64,000 nt of DNA, from NCBI GenBank assembly GCA_032768795.1, contig CP136490.1:8370001-8434000 (forward strand), given 5' to 3'. This DNA comes from Tremella fuciformis. Lineage: Eukaryota; Basidiomycota; Tremellomycetes; Tremellales; Tremellaceae. The notes below the pieces were generated by a model. It saw only the letters and a list, made by a program, of their open reading frames with translations. It had not been told where the DNA came from and did not search any database. Shown in pieces: positions 56,941 through 64,000 of the stretch. The stretch's first letter is position 1, and every line of letters begins with the position of its first letter. The position numbers and the translations under genes were made by a program.

Positions 56941-59592
56941 TTAAGTAGTGTAGGATTTGTGATACGAGGCGGCCTCACGATCCGGCGCGGCCAGCCGGGC
57001 ATACCTGCTCATCAGCATGCCGCGGCATAGAGGCGGGGGAACCCACTCTAGGAGGAGACGGAACATGTACGCCTGCATGTCTTCCCACCGCCAGAACTCC
57101 ATCGCAAACGCCCGAGCATTCTCGGCGATCTCTTTGGCCAGCTCGTCGCGTCCGGGACTGCGGCCCTCTGGCGAGCCGACAAAGAACGACATGATCGAGT
57201 ACAAATCAGAGTAGTCGATCTTGGCGGGCTGGCGATCAGACTTGGAAGCTATGGGATAGAAGGAGGGCGACGCACGATGTAGTGGTACCACGGGATGAGC
57301 CAGTCCGAGTTCCACTCGTCGTACAGGGTCGACTTGACCGTCACGCTGCCCGATGCAAGCAGGCGATGGAAGCGGGACGACCAGCCATTCCCATCCACAT
57401 CGAGCATATCTTCCCGTCAGCCCCCGAAAGGAGCCAAAAGCCGATGTCACTTACACTTGTAGTGCACAGCCTGTTCTGGCGCCACCCGCTCGTGATACAC
57501 GATCTCCTTGGCCATCTCGTCGCACGTCCCATCCTTCTTGTCGCACTGGTGCGGCTTCCCGATCATGCCGATGTCAAAGTATGCCTCGTTCAGCTTGCCA
57601 ACGTTCCACTTCTCCAGCTCCCAGTCTTTGCCGTCCGACCCACGCTGGACCCAGACGCTCTCTTCGCCGTCTTTCTTCTGCGCCATGAGGGCCAGACGAG
57701 TCCGGTGGCTCAAACGCCAGTCGTAGTTCTTTCGCTTGCTATAGGCGGCGCCCGTGCCACTCCCTCGCCAGAAGAGCTTATTCTCGGTCTTCTCCTCCCA
57801 CGGAGCGTACTTCTCTTGTCCCTCCTGGGAGCTGGTGTTCTGGTAGGCCTCTAGCGGGACAGTGAGAAATTCGGGATTGCGTCCGAGCTTGGAGTACTGG
57901 AAGATCGGTCGCCACTGATTCGGTCGGGTAGTGTCGAACGAGATGGCGCCGTGGAGCGGGATGTTCTCGGGCTGGACACAGAAATCGTTCGAGAGCCTCG
58001 GGGCATAGATGAATGATGTTTCTGCATGTCAGCTCTATTCGTCCATGATCGAACAGCTGACCTTGTTGTCGCAGGGGCGGCAGCGGCTCGCCATTCTGCA
58101 GTGCCAAGGATCTGTTCCACGCAGGACTGCCTTCAGGGCAGACGGAAACCAGTCCACCAATCTCTCTCCTGCCATCGCTCTTTTCCAAATCCTTGAGGTC
58201 CATCTCGGTGAAATGCTTCCCCTGCTTGATCATCTCCCGAGCGGCCTGCAGCTGATCGTCGCCAAGAAGGGAGTTGCCCATGTCGTGATCCGAGCCGTAG
58301 AATGTGATGTCAGTTGGTAGGAATTGGGCAATGGGTTCGAGCAGCTCGAAGAGTCGCCGCGCTCGAATGGAATGGGACCTGTCTCCCGTCAAATGGGATG
58401 AGGAGCCGGGCGAGAGGTCTATGCGGCTGTGGGTCAGAATAGGTTCTCTTAGGCAGACAGATGAACGCACTATGTCCACTTCGTCTCGCTCAGCTGGTGT
58501 ACGCGACGACGGAAGAGCTCTGGCGAGATGGCAAAGTACGGCTCGATATCGTGGAAGATCTGGTCGTACTATACATGAGTCCCATTTCTCGGTCGAATGA
58601 CGCGTAACTCACGTCGTCCACTATGCGAACATTGTTGCGCTTGCAGAATTGCCACCACTCGCCGAATCCCTTAGGCGGTGGGCGGCCATACCGCCTGGTG
58701 TACTCGCTCACCGCCTGAGGCAGGGTCTTGCTCTGCCTACTGAATCAGCACCACATGTCTGAGGAGTGATGTCTAGTGCTGACCTAGCGAGCAGGGATTC
58801 CCAGCGGTCCTTCCCCAGCGCCATCAAAACCTCAATGGGATGAGTACCCTTGACGTCCTTGAGCCGGTTGAGGTCTTTCCGCTTGAGCTCCATGCTCCCA
58901 TGCTCCACCACCTCATGCACGTTGTCCCACCCCCTCACCAGGCCATCGTCGCCGTACACCAGCCCGGGGAGGTCAGACGAGCCCTGGGAGAAGAACGACA
59001 GCCACGAGTTCTGCCCCGGCAGGCCCAGGTCGTACGGGATGGCCGGGCGCCCCAAGGCGGGACGGAAGTGGTCCAGTTGGCCTTGGGGCGATAAGAAGAG
59101 CAGCGAGCCGGCGAGGAGGAGGATGACGCCGAGGAAGAGGGTGGGGCGGGAGAAGCGCAGGCGGATCATGGCGCGCTGCAGGACCTTGTAGCGGCTCCCG
59201 AGGGAGAGGCGGACGTGGTAGAGTAGAGGCCGTATGGTGGGAGATGTGCCGTTGGTGTTCGCAGGGCGGTGGGAAGTGATGGCGACCGGTCGAGGAATGT
59301 CTCTGCTCCTCTCGAGTGCGTCGGTGTGATGTAGTCTATATTCCTCCACTTCTATCTCGTCTATTAGTCGCCTGACCAGCCAGCCAGCCTCTCTCTGCCT
59401 CTGCCTCAGCCTCTGCAGCTCCTTACGTTCTGGGCTCTTGATGTCGCTGCTTCTGGGATGGTTTTTGGTTTTCCAACTGTTCGTCGTTCCCGGATGCGGA
59501 TTAACTCTGGCCGTCCCAGGGGGTTTCAGGGTCTCGGAATGGCTTCCACGTGCTGTTACAAGAAGCCGATGGTCGTGCCTGAGAGGGCGCAC
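56941..59592 (-). CDS. GT90 / CAP10-type glycosyltransferase
   Basis: Type II membrane enzyme of the family that includes Cryptococcus CAP10 and CAS proteins (capsule or glycan xylosylation). An N-terminal cytosolic part of about 140 residues ([20 protein letters not shown]) precedes one membrane segment [20 protein letters not shown]. The luminal catalytic region follows through introns: [92 protein letters not shown] and [20 protein letters not shown]. The last two are the nucleotide-sugar-binding core of GT90. It ends SYHKSYTT at TAA 56943-56941. ATG 59592 is the furthest start and the N-terminus could be shorter. The sugar donor is not readable from sequence. Confidence 0.85.
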
Positions 59593-59678
59593 TTTGCCCT
59601 GAGATTACTACCACGCGAGGATAGCATGGCCTCGTTTCAGCTTTTCCTCTTTCCATCATCATCGAGCTCACCGACGAG

Positions 59679-60329
59679 ATGAGCGGCACCAACACGCCTA
59701 ATAGGCAGAGGCTGGAAGTAGAAGATGATGAAGCTAGGCGGGAGCGACTTGGTGCGTGTGCACTGCGCGTAGCTTGCGTTGGTTGACTGCTGACAGCCAG
59801 GCGGACTGCTCGCCTCGCTCGCCAATACCTCGAGCCCCAGTTCAAAGTCTGATTCGGTGCCCTCCTTTCGACCGACACCCCAGCCCTTGCCGCCATCAGA
59901 TGGTATGGTCTGGACTGCTCTTGAGTCGTGTGTCCTGACGCCCAGCGCTCGCCAGGGTCAAGGCATTCCTGCCCCTGCTGCAGCAGTCCAATGCCGCCCT
60001 CCTCGCTGCTCAGAAGGAGGACCCGGCGCATGGCAATGTAGAGGATACCCAGGGAGATGAGCGGGTGATACAAATGGTCAGCTCGCTATCTTCGGAGCTG
60101 GACACGGATTGAGCTGATGGATCAGGACCTTGGTCTCGGCGTCTACGATGTCAAGGGTGCCACGGAAGGCGTCGATGGGCTAGGGCCAGTGGTGGATTCC
60201 GTGGTACCTCCCGAGGCAGAAGCGGATGAGACCGAGTCTGAAGAGGAAGATGAGGACGACTCTAGCTCGAGCGAATCGGACGAGAGCGCCGAAGAGGACT
60301 CGGAGGCCGACACGACTTCTGCAAGGTGA
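59679..60329 (+). CDS. NOPCHAP1 (C12orf45)/DUF4598-like snoRNP chaperone
   Basis: Starts MSGTNTPNRQRLEVEDDE, splices to RRTARLARQYLEPQFK, then VKAFLPLLQQSNAALLAAQ, RVIQMDLGLGVYDV, and an acidic Ser-Glu-Asp tail ending TTSAR at TGA 60327-60329. FLP-x3-N-x-L and VIQMD-x-x-L-x-V match the human protein, where these motifs help load NOP58 for box C/D snoRNP assembly. The acidic, Ser-rich tail also fits. The gene is divergent from the GT90 gene (86 nt between starts). Confidence 0.75.
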
Positions 60330-60371
60330 TCACCAGGCGCACTGCACCGTCTTGTTCTACACATCCGCCAA

Positions 60372-60893
60372 TTGACTGGCTTGACTCAGATTGCCACAAG
60401 GTTGCCGTCACCGACACGCCATTCTACGAGCTCGTTGGCGGCGACATTCGGCGCGTACGCACTTGCCAGGCTCATTGAGATGGCCAAGGTGCGCGGACAA
60501 ACTAGGTATCGCCAAAGGTCAACGTCGAGTTGGCGGCCCGCATCTCACTCAGCCCCGTCTGGGCCGACCAGCGCGAGACGCGGCTCACTTATGCCGTTTT
60601 GGATGCTCTGTCATGCATGTCCTGCCGAGCCTCGCTTCTAGCACTTGCTCTTCCTGCCGCCCATGCCACACCCTACCCCCTCCCTCAAGCCTTCAGGGGC
60701 AAAAACCACAGCACCCGGGATTCCCAGCTGGTCCCCCACGCTGGTACTGACCGGGCGATACACGATTTGGCTTCCCAGAGCAGACGGGATGGGGCATTTC
60801 TCGCGTTCTATGGCCGTGGATGTCTACGACCGGACAAGAAGGCGTTAAGAATCAGTTGGAAGGGGGATCTCGGCGTCGGAATAACGATGTAGA
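60372..60893 (+). pseudogene. Possible remnant of a 3'-5' exonuclease domain
   Basis: Protein-like pieces in different frames: SLAATFGAYALARLIEMAK, then (after a possible 29-nt gap) VNVELAARISLSPVWADQRE with TRLTYAVLDALSCM. The Y-AVL-D spacing resembles the Exo III motif of DEDDy exonucleases. No full domain, start or clean splicing is visible. It may be a decayed fragment, unresolved exons, or chance. Confidence 0.25.
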
Positions 60894-60972
60894 CGATGAC
60901 GTCGTGCCTGCTTGTCACCCAAACGATCGATTCTTCTTTCTCGACTGTTTCTCTTTCGCTGCTCGCTGCATA

Positions 60973-61845
60973 ATGACTATCTTCCCTCCTTGGCATTTCG
61001 GCAGATGGACAGCGGTCGATGATCGTGTGAGAGGAGGAGCCTCGGTGTCGCATCTCGACAAAGTCGAAGTGGGCGGTCACACCGCCGCCCGATTTCACGG
61101 GACGCTCGGTGAGTCACCCTCCTCCCCCACTGCTCCTAACAGCACCTTCTAGCATCAGGTCCCAATCAAGTCGCGCGTGACGTACGAGCTGAGATCAGAC
61201 ATCGACACGCTCGGCGGCGCAGGGTTCGCCTCGCAGCGATACCAATTCGGCCCCTCCCCCCTGCACCTCCCTCGACACAAATACGACGGCCTCGTCTTGC
61301 ACATCCTACCCGAGTCCTCTTCCCAGGAGAAGGAGGACCCGCAGAGACCGTCGACATATACGCTCGTGCTGAAGAGCACGCTGCGCGTCGAGCCGCCTCG
61401 CGAACCGCGCGTGCCGCCCGCGCCGGAACCAGCCAGTCTATCTTACGAAGCGAGCTTCTCGCCCTCTTCCTCTTCTCTTGACGGGGCAGGAGGAGAGGAA
61501 GGTGCGCAGGTCAGCAAAGGGAAAGGGTCGAAGGTCCAGCTGGGATGGACGGCCTTCCGCCCCTTCTACCGCGGCAAGGAGGTCAAGAGGGACGATCCGA
61601 TGTGGCAGCCGTTACGCCCTGAGAAGATCTACGAGCTGAGCTTTATGTGCCGCAGCGACTTTGGCAGGCAGAAGGGCGAGTTTGGCCTGGTCGTCCTCTC
61701 CCTGGAAGGGTGGAAGAAGTCGCCCGGCTTCTTGGGGAGACTGTGGGCTGGGCTAGCGGGATGGGTGACAGCATGGGCAGAATGGTTTGTGGCTTTGTGG
61801 AGGGGGTCGAAGGACAGTCATATTCGGCTCGACGACAAGGAGTAG
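60973..61845 (+). CDS. CIA30-domain protein (NDUFAF1-like)
   Basis: The CIA30 family binds complex I assembly intermediates; some fungal relatives have other roles. It starts MTIFPPWHFGRWTAVDDRVR and continues GGASVSHLDKVEVGGHTAAR. An intron that appears to end GATCAG joins FHGTLD to IDTLGGAGFASQRY, the family's conserved core. HKYDGLVLHILP, STYTLVLKSTLRVEP, WTAFRPFYRGKEV and MCRSDFGRQKGEFGLVVLSL complete the jelly-roll. The C-terminus has a hydrophobic, Trp-rich segment (GRLWAGLAGWVTAWAEWFVA), so it could be membrane-associated. No mitochondrial presequence is clear. The stop is 61843-61845. Confidence 0.8.
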
Positions 61846-61899
61846 ATCGGCCACCCGACGATATGCATAGCAGTACAACAACACTGAGATGATTATAGA

Positions 61900-63341
61900 T
61901 TACAGGCAGTCACCATCTGCAAAGTTCATGGCGACCACCAGGCCCGCCAGATCCCACCCGTCTCTGTAAAAGTCCAGCAGGAGACACGCACGGACCCTCC
62001 GCCCTTCCGCCAGTTGAGCCAATAACCACCGTGTCAGTCGGCTATTGATGCCCTCGACGCCCATACCCCATCTCGGCCACCCGAAGCCCTTGGCCAGCGT
62101 GGTGGGGAGGGCAAGCGGGAACGTCGACGCCGACGCGTAGTCCAGCGTAAACGCCGGCCTCGCCTTCTCTCCCTCGTCCATAGTCGGCATTAGATGCCTC
62201 ACAATCTCCTCAATCAGTACTTACTCGCTGAACACTGCATGGGCAGTGGAGCAGGGGAGCTCACCGCATTGACCTTTTCCGGAATCTGAATGAACGACGG
62301 CACGCGATACCAGTCCTGCGTCCTGACCGTCGTGCCCTCACAATCCCACTCGAAGCCCTCGACTCTCGAGTCCGGCCACCGCGTCGGGTGCACGCCCATA
62401 CCATGCGGCCATATACCCTCTTCCTCCTGTACCCCCTCATCCCGCGAAAACCGACTCCACAGCACCCCCTTCCCCCTCACCTCCCCAAGGGTGGGTATCC
62501 CCTGCCGGACCCACCACCGCCCCTGCGCCAGAGCGGGCTCGAACGCCCTGTACACCAGCGTCGCGAACTTCGGATGGTACGGCGGCGTCTCCTGCTTGAT
62601 GCACAGCATCACCGTCTCCCCTTGGTGCGCATCGAGGAAGCCGTGCACGGCGTGCAGTATCTCGGGGAGGGACGAGCGCTGCGGGCGCGGGCCGTGGTAT
62701 GTCAGCAGCTGGTCGCCCACCACGCGCAGCCGCACGTCCAGGAAGCGCACCCCGTCCGCCAGCTGCTGTGCGATGGGCGTCGACGGCTGCTGGCATTGGC
62801 TGATAGGGTACCCGAAGCGCGCGCAGGATTCGTGCGTGCCGATCATGCTGATTTGCCCGAGCGGCGTCTCGGATGGGATGTGTGCCATGAAGTCTGAGGG
62901 CGGTGGGCTGGAGCATATGAGCACGGTGTCGGGTTCACGAATCGTGAACAGGCGGTAGGCAATGATCTTGACGCTGTTGACGGCGAGGTCGAGCTCGACA
63001 TGAAGAGGCTGGTATCCCTGACGCCGGTACTTGCGGGATACCTTGCAGGGCAGGTGGATGGTCGCGCGAAGCTTTGCATCGTGTATAGGCGCCACCGTCA
63101 AGACAATATTTCGGCTTGACAAGCTGGGCGAGAGTAGAGCTTCGGTAGGCGATTCCTTTGTCCAGGTCCATTGCGAGGAGCCAGCGGTCTCGGCGGCCTC
63201 AACTAGGCCTGCACGATCGGAGTGGCCTGCGAGAGGAGAGACTGGCTGGACATCGAGCAAGATCGAGCCGCGGGTGACGATGCGCATCGTACCAGGCAGA
63301 TATAAGAACAAAGGCAAGAGAGATATGGGCTTGTCGGGCAA
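61900..63341 (-). CDS. PI-PLC X-domain phospholipase-like protein
   Basis: A single X-type domain like small bacterial-type PI-specific phospholipases C and their fungal relatives. The start is MPDKPISLLPLF or, 17 residues on, MRIVTRGSILLDV. An N-terminal beta-rich region precedes ISMIGTHESCARFG (first catalytic His), LADGVRFLDVRLRV (metal-site Asp/Arg) and LLTYHGPRPQ (second His). A C-terminal exon after a short intron reads FTLDYASASTFPLALPTTLA to the stop at 61900. The Y domain and EF hands of eukaryotic PLC are absent. Substrate unproven. Confidence 0.82.
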
Positions 63342-63439
63342 AGCTCGGTGATCATCTCAGAAGTCAAAGTGGGGCAAAGTGAAAGTGGGGAAGGTGACTA
63401 GCTGCTGCACTATCAAACGCGTACTCAAATATACTACAC

Positions 63440-64000
63440 TCAAGCCTTCTTGCCCTCGGGCACGCCGTGCAAGCTCAGATCATACTGCACATCCGGATCG
63501 CCGGACGTATCGCGCGAGCCCGCGAGCCCCGGCCCGCTCTCCAGCACGCTGTTCTCCAGGCCCGTCAGGTCGGGGTGCGGTAAGCCAGGGTACTCCTTGA
63601 CGCCCGCGAGCTCGAGCGCGCGGTCGCTCAGCACCGGCTTGACGTCTGGCACGTCGCGCTCGCCGGGGGTCTTCTTGCCGAAGACCTGGGTGCCGCGTTC
63701 GCGGAAGATGAGCGGGTCGTGCGATGTCATGCCCCATTCGCGCAAGAGGCGGTGTCGCACCGCGAGACATTCGGGCGTGGCGTCCTTGGCGGGCTTGTAG
63801 CAGACGTCTGGGCGTCAGTGTTGCCGACCGCAGGAGGTATGTCATAAACAGCAAGGATTGCACTTGCGGAGGGAGCGGTGCTGGGGACGGAGGTGGGTGA
63901 GCACTCACACATTGCAAAGCGCGGATTGTCGCCCTCGGCATGTGCACCATAGTGCACGGCGCGCGAGTCCCACAGCAGAAGATCTCCCGGCTCCGCCTCC
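63440..64000 (-). CDS. Phytanoyl-CoA dioxygenase-like protein (partial, C-terminal part)
   Basis: Enters from the right edge. EAEPGDLLLWDSRAVHYGAH and EGDNPRFAM form the distal Fe(II)-binding His and the Arg that binds 2-oxoglutarate in the PhyH-type double-stranded helix. A roughly 100-nt intron joins to YVCYKPAKDATPECLAVRHR and the C-terminus ending HGVPEGKKA at TGA 63442-63440. The N-terminal part, with the first His-Asp pair, lies outside the window. The substrate cannot be inferred. Confidence 0.75.

Noticed and set aside
60533..60893. Independent gene of 120 codons
   Set aside because: No start context or homology beyond a short exonuclease-like motif. Kept only as a possible remnant.

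Overview
The window is nuclear DNA of a basidiomycete fungus, most likely a Tremellomycete (Cryptococcus/Tremella/Saitozyma-like yeast). The host genes carry many introns of about 40-60 nt with CTGAC/CTAAC branch sites, are packed tightly on both strands, and include a CAP10-type (GT90) glycosyltransferase and a Zn2Cys6 regulator with a long third loop. All product names come from reading translations and motifs by eye; no search was run.

Left arm (1-26.2 kb). DNA ligase IV (NHEJ) is followed by a block of minus-strand genes for low-complexity, Ser/Arg-rich proteins. Three of these (6.1, 7.8 and 9.7 kb) look like one local family: each has one hydrophobic segment in a disordered chain and a related DNA block about 150-180 nt upstream of its start. 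Next come a bZIP factor divergent from NADP-glutamate dehydrogenase, the proteasome chaperone Nas2/PSMD9, a divergent pair of mitochondrial inner-membrane genes (a MIC26/27-like MICOS subunit and the complex I subunit NDUFA8), a PA2G4/EBP1-like protein, and the Zn2Cys6 transcription factor.

Centre (26.3-48.0 kb). This is a three-level nest of transposons. The outermost is a MULE-type DNA transposon of about 10.3 kb without its insertions, bounded by a 10-bp target duplication. Its long plus-strand gene appears to encode a D-D-E MULE transposase with a SWIM finger, followed by a ubiquitin-specific-protease-like module and then an Ulp1/C48-like cysteine protease module. A second gene of unknown function, with a coiled coil, lies on the minus strand. 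A Ty3/gypsy chromovirus inserted into the Ulp1-like module (5-bp duplication AGACA), and a Ty1/copia element inserted into the 3' LTR of the gypsy element (duplication GTAGA). Both retroelements have intact ORFs and LTR pairs that look identical, so both insertions are recent.

Right arm (48-64 kb). Housekeeping genes resume: transaldolase, a Gdt1/TMEM165 cation transporter, the Dph6 diphthamide synthetase with RidA-like domains, mitochondrial PGS1, the GT90 glycosyltransferase, a NOPCHAP1/DUF4598-like snoRNP chaperone, a possible exonuclease remnant, a CIA30-domain protein, a PI-PLC-X phospholipase, and the end of a phytanoyl-CoA-dioxygenase-like gene that runs off the window.

Most host genes are independent housekeeping genes. 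The clearest functional links are bZIP with GDH (shared intergenic region), MIC26/27 with NDUFA8 (shared promoter, same membrane), and the three RS-rich paralogues with their shared upstream block.
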